This document shows, piece by piece, positions 29,819 through 38,782 of a DNA stretch of 64,000 nt (positions within the stretch are counted from its first letter, which is position 1; the number at the start of each line of letters is the position of its first letter). The notes under the pieces were generated by a model. The model made no database searches and had not been told where the DNA came from. It worked only from the letters and a program-made list of their open reading frames with translations. Source of the DNA: Methanobrevibacter sp. (GTDB lineage: Archaea > Methanobacteriota > Methanobacteria > Methanobacteriales > Methanobacteriaceae); the NCBI RefSeq assembly GCF_015062935.1, contig NZ_SUTM01000003.1:62001-126000 (forward strand). The letters run 5' to 3'. Position numbers and translations under genes: made by a program.

Positions 29819-30504
29819 TTTTTATTTTTTAATTTAATTTCAATGAACTCGGATGCGCTAACCACATTCTCACGGAACTGGGGAGCAACATCCTCTAAAA
29901 ATTCCGAAAATGAATTGGCCAAATCATTATCATTTTCTTTTTCAATTAATTCCTGACCATCCATTTCTAAAAATGAATTAATCCATTCCAGTGAAACATT
30001 AGCTAAAGGATATATTTCATTTTCATCATTGACTAGATTTAAGCCTTCACCGTTGAAAATTCCTTCAAAGATTGAATTAACTTTATCATCCAAGATTAAC
30101 GGATTGACTTTTAAATCGTAATCTCCTTCATAAACCAGTTTAACACCATATTTTCTGGTATAGGGCTCAAGAAGCAATTCGCATAGGAAATTGTCTTCAG
30201 GCATCAGTATTGTAGAGTTTGGTTTAATTTCCAATGTCAATAGCTTGGCTGATCTGGAGCATATTTTTTGAAATAGGCTGTTTCTGACTATTTCGATATC
30301 AGGATACTGTTTATAAAATGTTTTTTCACGTGCTCTTGAAAACTTGGAAAACCTTAAAGAATTGATATAAATTTTTTGGGGAGTGTATGAAATAAAACGG
30401 GTATCTACTCCAATTATTTTTAAGTATTTCAATACATCCTTTTTAGATGTTGAAAATTTCTCTTCTTCAGAAGCCAATCCTGAAATATCAAACATTAAAT
30501 CCAT
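29815..30504 (-). CDS. Uncharacterised 229-residue protein
   Basis: I do not recognise this protein. It is soluble, mixed alpha/beta and rather acidic, with basic patches in the first third ([18 protein letters not shown]) and a central region with strand-turn-helix character ([30 protein letters not shown]). It has no signal peptide or membrane segment. It lies one base downstream of aroE on the same strand (stop-to-start gap at 30505), so it is probably co-transcribed with aroE. A nucleic-acid or tRNA-modification role would be a guess. Confidence 0.75.
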   Translation of the reverse strand: MDLMFDISGLASEEEKFSTSKKDVLKYLKIIGVDTRFISYTPQKIYINSLRFSKFSRAREKTFYKQYPDIEIVRNSLFQKICSRSAKLLTLEIKPNSTILMPEDNFLCELLLEPYTRKYGVKLVYEGDYDLKVNPLILDDKVNSIFEGIFNGEGLNLVNDENEIYPLANVSLEWINSFLEMDGQELIEKENDNDLANSFSEFLEDVAPQFRENVVSASEFIEIKLKNKN

Positions 30505-30505
30505 A

Positions 30506-31351
30506 TTATCTTCCCAAATATTGTTTTAAAGCATCTTCCATTACATCTATCGGAGGTTGCCTGCCAGTCCATATCCTAAAGCTTTCAGCTCCCTGGTAAA
30601 GTAACATCTTAATTCCATAAACCGGTTTGGCTCCGGCTTTAATGGCTTCCTTTAAAAGTAATGTTTCATGAGGATTGTAAACTGCATCAAAAACAACTAA
30701 ATCATCATGCATATCTTCAGATGTGGCAACTGACCCCTCAACATTAGGATGCATGCCCAGAGGAGTTGTGTTGACCAGAATATCCGCATCATTTAAACAG
30801 CTGGAAATTTCAGAAATTGAATCTGCATTAACATCACTGATTAAACCGGATGCCAAAACATCACCCGCCAGCCTTTTAGACTTGTCCACATTCCTGTTCA
30901 GTATTGTTATTGAACCTGCCCCATATTTTGCAAGGTAAAAGGATATTGCTCTTGAAGCGCCTCCCGCACCTGCAACTACAATATTCTTACCTTTAACTGA
31001 ACTGACCTCTTCAATAGCTTTTATAGCCCCTATTCCATCGGTATTGTAACCTTTTAGATTTTTAAAATCTATTGTGTTTACGGCACCTATCAATTCTGCA
31101 ACTTCATCAAGTTCCTCCAAATACTGCATCACATCAATTTTATGAGGAATTGTTACATTGAAACCTTTGATATTTAATGATTGTGCACCGTTAATTGCTG
31201 ATTTTAAATTTGAAGGATTGACATCAAAAGCAACATAAGCATAATCCATGTTCAATGCTTTAAATGCTGCATTATGCATCGGCGGTGAAAAGCTATGTTC
31301 CACAGGATGACCTATCAAACCTACGATATTTGTACTGCCTTTAATATTCAT
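30506..31351 (-). CDS. aroE: Shikimate dehydrogenase
   Basis: AroE reduces 3-dehydroshikimate to shikimate with NADPH in aromatic amino acid synthesis. The 281-residue protein has the substrate-binding start GLIGHPVEHSFSPPMHN, the catalytic-region motif FNVTIPHK, EVAELIGAVNT, the NADP-binding GAGGASRAI loop with NRN after the next strand, and the C-terminal GAESFRIWTG. The length is normal. It diverges from hisS across 186 bp. Confidence 0.96.
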   Translation of the reverse strand: MNIKGSTNIVGLIGHPVEHSFSPPMHNAAFKALNMDYAYVAFDVNPSNLKSAINGAQSLNIKGFNVTIPHKIDVMQYLEELDEVAELIGAVNTIDFKNLKGYNTDGIGAIKAIEEVSSVKGKNIVVAGAGGASRAISFYLAKYGAGSITILNRNVDKSKRLAGDVLASGLISDVNADSISEISSCLNDADILVNTTPLGMHPNVEGSVATSEDMHDDLVVFDAVYNPHETLLLKEAIKAGAKPVYGIKMLLYQGAESFRIWTGRQPPIDVMEDALKQYLGR

Positions 31352-31471
31352 ATAATTATAGTTGATTGATATAATACTAAAAACTTTTCAGTTTCCATAG
31401 GACATTACTTAAAAAATAAGTCTGAATTTTTCATATCCCCTTCAACAAAACCTCCGAAAAGTGTCGCCAAC

Positions 31472-31485
31472 AAAAGATTATATAA
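31472..31485 (+). promoter_or_regulatory. Probable promoter of hisS operon
   Basis: A purine-rich AAAAGA next to TTATATAA (31478-31485) fits an archaeal BRE-TATA pair. Transcription would start near 31508, about 30 bases before the hisS ATG, which also has the ribosome site AGGAGAG. Confidence 0.5.
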
Positions 31486-31537
31486 CATCTAAAAAACATA
31501 TTTTAATTATAATAAATTTATTCATAGGAGAGCTAAA

Positions 31538-32833
31538 ATGGAATTTACACGACCAAGAGGTACAAGAGATTTCTTATTTGATGAAATGAGACAGAGAAAA
31601 AAAGCTGAAGGTACCTTAAGAAACATATTCGAAAATTACGGTTATCAGGAAATCAAAACACCTTTATTTGAAGAATTGAAATTATTTACAACCAAATCCG
31701 GAGAAGAAATTGTAAATCAATTATACAATTTTAAAGACAAATCAGACAGAGATTTAACTTTAAGACCAGAGATTACTGCTCCGGTTGCAAGATTATATTT
31801 AAATGAGCTTGAAAAGACATCTGCAAAACCTATCAAGCTTTATTATTATGGAAGCTGCTTTAGATATGAAAGACCTCAAAAAGGAAGATTCAGACAATTC
31901 TGGCAATTCGGCTGTGAACTGATTGGAGCCAAAACTCCTCAGGGCGAAGCTGAAGTCATAGCACTTTGTACAGATGCAATCAACGCTTTGGGAATTACAA
32001 CCGCCGACGTTAATGTAAACCATCTCGGAATCATAAGAGGCCTATTCAAGCACTTTGACATCACACAGGAAACCCAAAGGGAAATAATGGTCGTCATAGA
32101 CAAAGGAGATAAAGATTTATTAATCGAATCCCTAAGCGGAGACAATCCTGTAATCGACAATTCCGAATTAAATCAAATACTTTTAAAGCTTATTGATTTA
32201 GTCGGAGACAAATCCATATTAAGTGATGTTGAAGAATTGATTGCACCATATGAAGAACCTAAAGAAGCTCTTGAAGAATTAAAAGAACTGATTACACTTC
32301 TAGAATCATTTAAAGTTGAAAACTATACCCTTAACCTCGGTGTTGCAAGAGGACTTGACTACTACACAGGAATCGTGTTTGAGATATATGTTCCGGAACT
32401 TGGAGCCCAAAAGCAAATCTGCGGAGGAGGATCATACAGCCTCGTTAAATTATTCGGAGGCCAGGAAGTAGAATCAACAGGATTTGCACTTGGTTTTGAC
32501 AGGCTTATGAATGCAATTGAAGAGCTCACCGACAATGAAGAATTGCCTTCACACTTAGACGTTTATGTTGCTCCAATATCCGACAGCGTAAGGCCAAAAG
32601 CCTATGAAATTACCCAGGAGCTAAGAAAAAATGACATCAAGGTAGATGTTGATTTAAACGGAAAGAAATTCAAAAAGCTTATGAATTATGCTGACAAAAT
32701 CAAAGTTCCGAAAATGATTATCATCGGTGAAAATGATTTGAAAGAAAACAAGGTCACAGTTAAGGATATGGTCAGCGGAGAACAGGAACTGGTTGACATT
32801 AACGACATAGTGACCTGCATCAAAGGGGAATAA
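31538..32833 (+). CDS. hisS: Histidyl-tRNA synthetase
   Basis: HisS charges tRNA-His. The 431-residue class II enzyme has the start PRGTRDFLFDEM, motif 2 FRYERPQKGRFRQFWQFG, the histidine-specific LGVARGLDYYTG and CGGGSYSLVKLFGG, and a C-terminal anticodon-binding domain. AGGAGAGC lies six bases before the ATG. It heads a run of four plus-strand genes with tiny gaps (hisI, PIN-KH ATPase, TIM barrel). Confidence 0.97.
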   Translation: MEFTRPRGTRDFLFDEMRQRKKAEGTLRNIFENYGYQEIKTPLFEELKLFTTKSGEEIVNQLYNFKDKSDRDLTLRPEITAPVARLYLNELEKTSAKPIKLYYYGSCFRYERPQKGRFRQFWQFGCELIGAKTPQGEAEVIALCTDAINALGITTADVNVNHLGIIRGLFKHFDITQETQREIMVVIDKGDKDLLIESLSGDNPVIDNSELNQILLKLIDLVGDKSILSDVEELIAPYEEPKEALEELKELITLLESFKVENYTLNLGVARGLDYYTGIVFEIYVPELGAQKQICGGGSYSLVKLFGGQEVESTGFALGFDRLMNAIEELTDNEELPSHLDVYVAPISDSVRPKAYEITQELRKNDIKVDVDLNGKKFKKLMNYADKIKVPKMIIIGENDLKENKVTVKDMVSGEQELVDINDIVTCIKGE

Positions 32834-32836
32834 AAA

Positions 32837-33244
32837 ATGGAAATTAACTTCAGACATGAAATAAACGGCGTTAAAGTTATAACCGCAGTGGCCCAGGATG
32901 CTGATACCAATCAGATTTTGATGCTCGCCAATATGAACAAAGAGGCACTGATTAAAACCATACAAACAGGCAAGGCACATTACTGGAGCACATCAAGAAA
33001 CCAGTTATGGCTTAAAGGTGAAAGCTCCGGCCATTTTCAGGAAGTTAAGGAAATACTGGTTGACTGCGACATGGACGCTGTTGTCCTAAAAATCAAACAA
33101 ACAGGTGCTGCCTGTCATGAAGGATATCTTTCATGCTTTTTTAGAAAAATCAACACCGAAAATGAAATCGATATTGACGATTTGAAGGATGACGATTTAG
33201 AGATAATTTTAGAAAGACTTGTAAACCCCGATGACGTGTATTAA
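32837..33244 (+). CDS. hisI: Phosphoribosyl-AMP cyclohydrolase
   Basis: HisI opens the purine ring of PR-AMP in the third step of histidine synthesis. The 135-residue protein shows the [19 protein letters not shown] active-site region, the metal-binding DCDMDAV and the GAACHEG cysteine/histidine motif. It contains only the HisI domain, with no HisE fusion. It lies 3 bp after hisS, with GGGG as ribosome site. Confidence 0.96.
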   Translation: MEINFRHEINGVKVITAVAQDADTNQILMLANMNKEALIKTIQTGKAHYWSTSRNQLWLKGESSGHFQEVKEILVDCDMDAVVLKIKQTGAACHEGYLSCFFRKINTENEIDIDDLKDDDLEIILERLVNPDDVY

Positions 33245-33245
33245 A

Positions 33246-35090
33246 ATGAAATGTATAGTACCAGACACAAGTGCAGTTATAATTGGTGCAGTAAGCGAAC
33301 TGATTGAAAATGGAGATTTTGACTATCCGGAAATAATTGTGCCCGAAGCAGTAGTCTGTGAGTTAGAACATCAGGCTAATGCCAACAGGGCCGAAGGAAG
33401 AAAAGGATTGGAAGAACTTAAAAAACTTCAGGAAATGCAGGAAGACGGTGAGTTGGCAATCAGCTTTAAAGGCAAACGTCCTACCAATTATGATATCAGA
33501 TATGCCAAAAGCGGAGAAATAGACAGCATCATCAGAGACCTTGCAAGATCAGAATTTGCAACATTGCTTACAAATGACAAGGTTCAGGCCGAAGTGGCAA
33601 AGGCACAGGGAATTCCGGTTCATTATTTCAAACAGACATATACAGAAATTCCCCTTTCCATAGAACGCTTATTTGACAGTGAAACAATGTCAGTTCATCT
33701 AAAGGAACACGTTGCTCCAATGGCTAAAAAAGGAACTCCTGGCCATATTGAGTTTGTTAAACTGGAAAACAAACCATATTCATATTCACAACTTTCAGAT
33801 ATTGTTGAAGAGATTCTTGAAAAAGCAAAAAATGATCCGAAGACTTATCTTGAATCAGATATGGAAGGTTCATTCGTTGTTCAGTCAAGGGAGTACAGGA
33901 TTTCAATTGCATATCCCCCTTTTGCCGAAGCTCTGGAAATTACTGCAGTCAAACCTGTGGCAAACATCAGCTTGGACGAATATAACCTTTCAGACAAATT
34001 ACTGGAAAGAATCAGAACCAGCGCTGAAGGAATATTGATTTCAGGTTCACCGGGAGCAGGTAAATCCACATTTGTTCAGGCAATCGCCAAATACTACTCT
34101 TCAAAATTGAATAAGATTGTTAAAACAATGGAATCACCAAGAGACCTGCAGCTGCCGGATGAAATTACCCAATATGCTCCACTTGAAGGAAGCATGGAAA
34201 ATACTGCTGACGTGTTACTGCTTGTAAGACCAGATTACACTATATATGACGAACTCAGGAAAAATACCGATTTCAACATATTTGCAGACATGAGACTTGC
34301 AGGGGTAGGAATGATTGGAGTCGTCCATGCAACACGTCCGATAGATGCAATTCAGAGAATCGCTTCAAGGGTTGAACTTGGAGTAATTCCATCAATCGTG
34401 GATACAAGCATTTATATTGAAAACGGTAAAGTTACAAGCGTTTATGAAACAAAAATGACCGTTAAAGTTCCAACCGGTATGAAAGAAGCAGACCTTGCAA
34501 GACCGGTAATTGAAGTAAGGGACTTTGAAACCGGCGAGCTTAAAAATGAAATTTACACTTACGGTGAACAGACCATTGTAATGGATATGAATCTGGTAAA
34601 CGGAACATCAACCGGTGAAAAACAAAAATCTTCCGTTGACATCATTGCCGAAGCGGAAATTTTAAGAAAAATAAAAAGAATCCTTCCTAAAAAAGCCAAA
34701 GTTGAAGTTGAAGTAATCTCTCCCGACAGAGCAAACATTTACATTCCGGATCAATACGTTCCAAAAATTATCGGTAAAAATGGAAAGAGAATTGCCGAGA
34801 TTGAACGTGATATCGGAATAAGCCTTGGAGTGGAAATCATTGATGAAAAACCTGTTGATAAAACTCCATTTGAAATAGACATCACACATACCAGAAAACA
34901 GATGATTTTGGAATTGGGAAGAGAAAACGGAAGACAGAACTTTGATATCCTTATTGACGGAGAGTATCTGCTTACAGCCACTACCTCCAAAAAAGGAGAA
35001 ATTAAAATTAAAAACGGAATTGAATTGTCCGATATCATCTTGGACGCTATTGAGATGGGATTGGAAATTACAGCAGTTAGAAAACAGTGA
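33246..35090 (+). CDS. PIN-domain / KH-domain ATPase
   Basis: This 614-residue protein of the archaeal PIN-ATPase-KH family has an N-terminal PIN domain (PDTSAVI start; acidic residues in EAVVCELE and TLLTNDK), a PilT/VirB11-like ATPase with Walker A GSPGAGKST (near residue 269) and a KH RNA-binding motif (VPKIIGKNGKRIAEIERDIG). Such a layout suggests an ATP-driven RNA-processing or quality-control factor, but no member's exact role is known to me. ATG 33246 is chosen because it begins right after the hisI stop and fits the PIN start; an in-frame ATG at 33231 would overlap hisI. Confidence 0.88.
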   Translation: MKCIVPDTSAVIIGAVSELIENGDFDYPEIIVPEAVVCELEHQANANRAEGRKGLEELKKLQEMQEDGELAISFKGKRPTNYDIRYAKSGEIDSIIRDLARSEFATLLTNDKVQAEVAKAQGIPVHYFKQTYTEIPLSIERLFDSETMSVHLKEHVAPMAKKGTPGHIEFVKLENKPYSYSQLSDIVEEILEKAKNDPKTYLESDMEGSFVVQSREYRISIAYPPFAEALEITAVKPVANISLDEYNLSDKLLERIRTSAEGILISGSPGAGKSTFVQAIAKYYSSKLNKIVKTMESPRDLQLPDEITQYAPLEGSMENTADVLLLVRPDYTIYDELRKNTDFNIFADMRLAGVGMIGVVHATRPIDAIQRIASRVELGVIPSIVDTSIYIENGKVTSVYETKMTVKVPTGMKEADLARPVIEVRDFETGELKNEIYTYGEQTIVMDMNLVNGTSTGEKQKSSVDIIAEAEILRKIKRILPKKAKVEVEVISPDRANIYIPDQYVPKIIGKNGKRIAEIERDIGISLGVEIIDEKPVDKTPFEIDITHTRKQMILELGRENGRQNFDILIDGEYLLTATTSKKGEIKIKNGIELSDIILDAIEMGLEITAVRKQ

Positions 35091-35094
35091 TAAT

Positions 35095-35850
35095 ATGAAA
35101 ATTGGTGCATCATCTCTTGCAGGAATAGACAGACCTTTAGAAGACACATTGGAATTTATTGAAAATTTAGGAATTGAATACACTGAATTGGTACATCAGT
35201 TTCCAACAGAAGAGTTTGACACAGATATTTTAGAAAGCTATAACCTCAAATACAGTATCCATGCTCCTTTTATGGATGTCAATATTGCATCCCTTCAGGA
35301 AAAAAGCAGACTGAATTCAATTAAGCAAATAAAAAATTCAATTGATTTGGCAAATAAGATTAACGCTGAAGCGGTTGTTGTGCATCCTGGGCTGGCTTCC
35401 TATTTACCTAGAAAATATTTCCTCAAAGAGGTCTATGACTGCGTAAGAAAATCAAGTGAAGAACTTAGGGATTATTCAAATGATTTGGGCGTTTTGACAA
35501 CCCTGGAAAACATGCCTACTTTTGAGTCCATGATTTATTATGACATCAATGATTTGAATGATTTGTTAGTATCACTTGACATGGCAATGACATTGGACAT
35601 CGGTCATGCAAACCATGCAGGATATGCCGCAGACGAGATGATTTTTGATTCAATTAAACACATACATATCCATGATAATTTTGGTGATGATGACTCACAC
35701 CTTGCATTAGGTGAAGGCTCTATTGCATTAAATGATATAGTCAATACTTTAGAGGAAAAAAATTTTGATGGCATCTATATCATCGAAGTAAATGATTACG
35801 ATTCCATAAAAAATAGTTATGAATATATGAAGAAAAACTTTAAAATTTAA
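35095..35850 (+). CDS. Xylose isomerase-like TIM barrel protein
   Basis: The 251-residue protein belongs to the sugar-phosphate isomerase / AP endonuclease 2 superfamily. The barrel strands carry likely metal ligands: SIHAPF, VVHPGL, TLENMP, LDIGHAN, IHIHDNFGDDDSHLALGEG and IIEVN. It could be a sugar isomerase or an endonuclease IV-like enzyme; the short length and GEG motif do not separate these. ATG 35095 follows the PIN-ATPase stop by four bases. The reading frame is open further upstream only because it overlaps the previous gene. Confidence 0.82.
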   Translation: MKIGASSLAGIDRPLEDTLEFIENLGIEYTELVHQFPTEEFDTDILESYNLKYSIHAPFMDVNIASLQEKSRLNSIKQIKNSIDLANKINAEAVVVHPGLASYLPRKYFLKEVYDCVRKSSEELRDYSNDLGVLTTLENMPTFESMIYYDINDLNDLLVSLDMAMTLDIGHANHAGYAADEMIFDSIKHIHIHDNFGDDDSHLALGEGSIALNDIVNTLEEKNFDGIYIIEVNDYDSIKNSYEYMKKNFKI

Positions 35851-35877
35851 ATTAAAGAAGTTTTTTTTCTTTAATTT
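35849..35877. terminator. Inverted repeat between convergent genes
   Basis: An 11-bp stem, AAATTAAAGAA (35849-35859) with TTCTTTAATTT (35867-35877), sits at the junction of two convergent genes and overlaps the last codons of hef. It may stop transcription from both sides. Confidence 0.4.
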
Positions 35878-38170
35878 CTTTATTGAAATACAAATACTCA
35901 GATTCAACTACTTTTCTTATATTTTTAGCAGTTTTTTCACCAATACCATCAACTTCCTGAAGCTCACTTTCAGAAACGTTAAGGACCTTTTCAACACTGC
36001 CGAAATGCTGAAGCAAATTTTTGGCATTTACAGGACCAATGTTAGGCAGAGATTCTACAATAAACAACTGTTGTTCCCATAAACTTACCGGTTTTTTATC
36101 TGTTCTAATCTGAATAGGAGTTTTTTCACCAGTCTGTTCACGAACAGCAATTCTTTTTATCATAGCAGCAGTATCTTCAGAGTTTCTTGTAGGAATAATA
36201 CTAATACCAAAATCAATCGCTATCGCCGCAATAGTTCCCCTTACAGCATTCGGATGAATCATACCGTTGTAAATGTCATCCCCCTCTAAAATTAGAATCG
36301 GACGTTTAAACTCTTCAGACAATTCACGGGCTTGTTTGAATAATCTTTTGTCAATTATGGAGTCAACAAAATCCTTTGCTGTTTTTCTCTCAATTACAAC
36401 TTCATCACTGACCTGATAGTCTCCAACAGCCATGGACCTAACTTTAACATCCATTTCCATTTCAGACAAATGCCTAATTACCTTGGAATTGCCCTCTCTA
36501 GAATCAGCGAAAACAACAGTTTTTGATTTTTCGACCTTTGGTCTTTCAATTACTTTAATTTTTTTCTGGTCTTCCATTCTCTCAACTGCAGACGCATTAA
36601 GCTCTTCCAAAACTTTCGGATCAATTAACTGATATTTCATTTTTTCTTCTTTTCTTACACTGGACCAGTAATAGGCTTCATCTCTTGTACCGTTGGTAAT
36701 CAGGACTTTGACACGGCCGGTTCTTTTACGTCCGGTCCTACCTCTTCTCTGAATCATACGAACTTCAGATGGAACCGGCTCATATAAAACAACCAAATCA
36801 ACAGCAGGAATGTCAATACCCTCTTCGGCAACACTTGTTGATAAAAGCACGTCATATTCTCCCATTCTGAATGATTTTATGATTGCTTTTTGTTCTTTTT
36901 GAGTGAGTCCTTTTTTACCGTCCTTTGCAGCCTGACCGAAGAATTTTGCAGATTTGATTCCCTCTTTTTCAAGTTTTTCATGAATCATTTCGAGAGTGTC
37001 CCTGTACTGAGTGAAAACAATGATTTTGGATGATTTTTCATCCTTACCGCTTACACGGTCGGACTGGAGTTTGGTCTGACCGTCACCAGTTCCAAGTTCT
37101 TTTTTCAAAATATTTGTTACTTCCCTGAGTTTTGGATGTTCCCATCCATGCCTTTCAGCATCACGAGCCATTTTAACAGCTCTTCCGAAATTATCATCCC
37201 ACATTAGAGATTTAGCCGCTTTTGTTTTCTTTTTTCGTAAACGGGCAATATATTTGTTGAATGTTTGAATACCCTGGGTTTCAATCAGTTCCTGGGAATG
37301 CTGAATATTGATTACAGCACTTAAAATTGAGATTGCCTGGAACAGGTCTTTGTCAGGGTTGACGGATCTTGCAATCTCTCCCTGAATTCTTCCTCTTGCT
37401 TTAAGGATATCGACTTTGCCTACAGAAACTGTTCTTATAATGCCCATATTTTTTAAAGCTTTTAATCTGACTTTTAAGGCCTTATCAACATATTTCTTGA
37501 TTTTTTCAAGTTCACTGCTCATCTTAACTCTAACCCAGTCGATTTCAACAGGATTAAAGTATGGTCTGACATCATGGTCATCTTCAGTTTTGACAACAAT
37601 GTTCTGGATATAAAGGTTTTCACACACTTCCTTGATTTTTGCCTTGTCTGATCCGGGAGACGCTGTCAGGCCTAAAATTAAATTGTAATTGGATTCCTGA
37701 ACGTAACGGGAAGCCAAATATACATAGGAATAGGCACCGACCCCATGATGGCACTCATCAAAGACAATGAGAGAAACATTGCATAAATCATATCGGCCAT
37801 TTAATAGATCAGATTCAACTGTTTGAGGAGTTGCGGAAATAATTCTAGACTCTTCCCATCTTTTAACTCTCTCATCAGTTTTTATGGCACCTGTAATGGA
37901 AGTGCATGGAAGGGTTAAAAATTCCTTAAAACTGTCTTCATGTTGAATGGCTAAAGGTTTTGATGGTGAGAGAACTAAAACTTTTGAATTTTTAACTTTC
38001 TGAAGCCTGTCTGCAGCTACAAGTATTGCAATAATAGTTTTACCTAATGCAGTAGGTGCAACAACCATCGTATTTCCTTTTTTTAATACATCCCCCGCTA
38101 AAATCTGCTGATACAATCTAGCCTCAATAGAATCTTTCTTAATCAAAGGATGTGAAATATAATTAGCCAT
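35852..38170 (-). CDS. hef: Hef fork-structure helicase-nuclease
   Basis: Hef processes stalled replication forks in archaea and is related to FANCM and XPF. The 772-residue protein has an SF2 helicase half (P-loop APTALGKT at 38-45, DECH box, TQYRD, QRRGRTGR) and an XPF-type nuclease half with VVFADSREGN and the catalytic ERKTAKDF motif. A tandem helix-hairpin-helix end (LPNIGPVNAKNLLQHFG) follows. All key motifs are intact, so both helicase and nuclease should work. It is transcribed away from the regulated oxidase-like gene at 38381. Confidence 0.96.
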   Translation of the reverse strand: MANYISHPLIKKDSIEARLYQQILAGDVLKKGNTMVVAPTALGKTIIAILVAADRLQKVKNSKVLVLSPSKPLAIQHEDSFKEFLTLPCTSITGAIKTDERVKRWEESRIISATPQTVESDLLNGRYDLCNVSLIVFDECHHGVGAYSYVYLASRYVQESNYNLILGLTASPGSDKAKIKEVCENLYIQNIVVKTEDDHDVRPYFNPVEIDWVRVKMSSELEKIKKYVDKALKVRLKALKNMGIIRTVSVGKVDILKARGRIQGEIARSVNPDKDLFQAISILSAVINIQHSQELIETQGIQTFNKYIARLRKKKTKAAKSLMWDDNFGRAVKMARDAERHGWEHPKLREVTNILKKELGTGDGQTKLQSDRVSGKDEKSSKIIVFTQYRDTLEMIHEKLEKEGIKSAKFFGQAAKDGKKGLTQKEQKAIIKSFRMGEYDVLLSTSVAEEGIDIPAVDLVVLYEPVPSEVRMIQRRGRTGRKRTGRVKVLITNGTRDEAYYWSSVRKEEKMKYQLIDPKVLEELNASAVERMEDQKKIKVIERPKVEKSKTVVFADSREGNSKVIRHLSEMEMDVKVRSMAVGDYQVSDEVVIERKTAKDFVDSIIDKRLFKQARELSEEFKRPILILEGDDIYNGMIHPNAVRGTIAAIAIDFGISIIPTRNSEDTAAMIKRIAVREQTGEKTPIQIRTDKKPVSLWEQQLFIVESLPNIGPVNAKNLLQHFGSVEKVLNVSESELQEVDGIGEKTAKNIRKVVESEYLYFNKEIKEKKLL

Positions 38171-38284
38171 AATTCAACCTTCAAACTTAAATGAATATAA
38201 AATGAGTTTACCAATAACCCTTACTATCATATTAATTTTTTCTATTTATAAAAGATTAGTGAGAGCATATGATAAGTAATCCCA

Positions 38285-38319
38285 GTTACCAACAGGTTAC
38301 TTAGTTACCTGTTAGTTAC
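38285..38319. promoter_or_regulatory. Four-site GTTAC operator
   Basis: GTTAC occurs at 38285, 38296, 38304 and 38315 (spacings 11, 8 and 11). Inside this lies the inverted repeat AACAGGT (38291-38297) and ACCTGTT (38307-38313). It sits immediately upstream of the TATA box of the gene at 38381, where a repressor or activator would act. Confidence 0.65.
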
Positions 38320-38327
38320 AAAAAACC

Positions 38328-38373
38328 TTTATATACCTTGAAATAAACTATAAACAACAAACTATTAGGAGAT
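38328..38373 (+). promoter_or_regulatory. TATA box and ribosome site of PPOX-like gene
   Basis: TTTATATA (38328-38335) follows a purine-rich BRE-like stretch, and GGAGA (about 38370-38374) precedes the ATG at 38381. Transcription is expected to begin near 38358. Confidence 0.65.
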
Positions 38374-38380
38374 AGAAAAA

Positions 38381-38782
38381 ATGAGTGATGTAATAAATTT
38401 TTTAAAAGAAAACTCTTTAATATATTTAGCAACCAGTGGACTTGACGGAAACGCAAAAGTAAGACCAATTCTCTTTTACTTTGATGAAGATGAAAAACCA
38501 TACTTCTGTACCGCAAACACCAAACCAATGTTTAAAGAATTAGATGCAAACCCTAACTGTGAAATAACAGTTGCAACCCCTGAATTCGCATGGTTAAGAA
38601 TTGCAGGTAAAGTTGAATTCACTGATTCTATAGAGTTAAAACAAAAAGTAATCGACTCAAATGAACTTGTAAAAGCATTATATGAAACTGCTGAGAATCC
38701 AACATTTGAAGTATTTACAGTCTCAGGAAAAGCAACTATTGCTGATTTCTCAGGAAATCCACCTAAAACATACGACTTATAA
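38381..38782 (+). CDS. Pyridoxamine 5'-phosphate oxidase-like flavoprotein
   Basis: The 133-residue protein has the split-barrel flavin-binding fold of the PPOX family: a start helix (VINFLKENSLIYLATSG), the strand pair KVRPILFYFDEDEKPYFCTA, then ELDANPNCEITV and AWLRIAGKVEF. Members bind FMN or F420 and are often small reductases or redox-stress proteins; true PdxH activity is unlikely at this length. Its promoter carries a strong symmetric operator, so it is probably switched by a dedicated regulator not found in this window. Its 3' end overlaps the convergent Mur ligase by six bases. Confidence 0.85.
   Translation: MSDVINFLKENSLIYLATSGLDGNAKVRPILFYFDEDEKPYFCTANTKPMFKELDANPNCEITVATPEFAWLRIAGKVEFTDSIELKQKVIDSNELVKALYETAENPTFEVFTVSGKATIADFSGNPPKTYDL

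Noticed and set aside
34942-35094. Longer start for the TIM-barrel gene at 34942
   Set aside because: It would lie inside the PIN-ATPase gene; ATG 35095 fits the family start.
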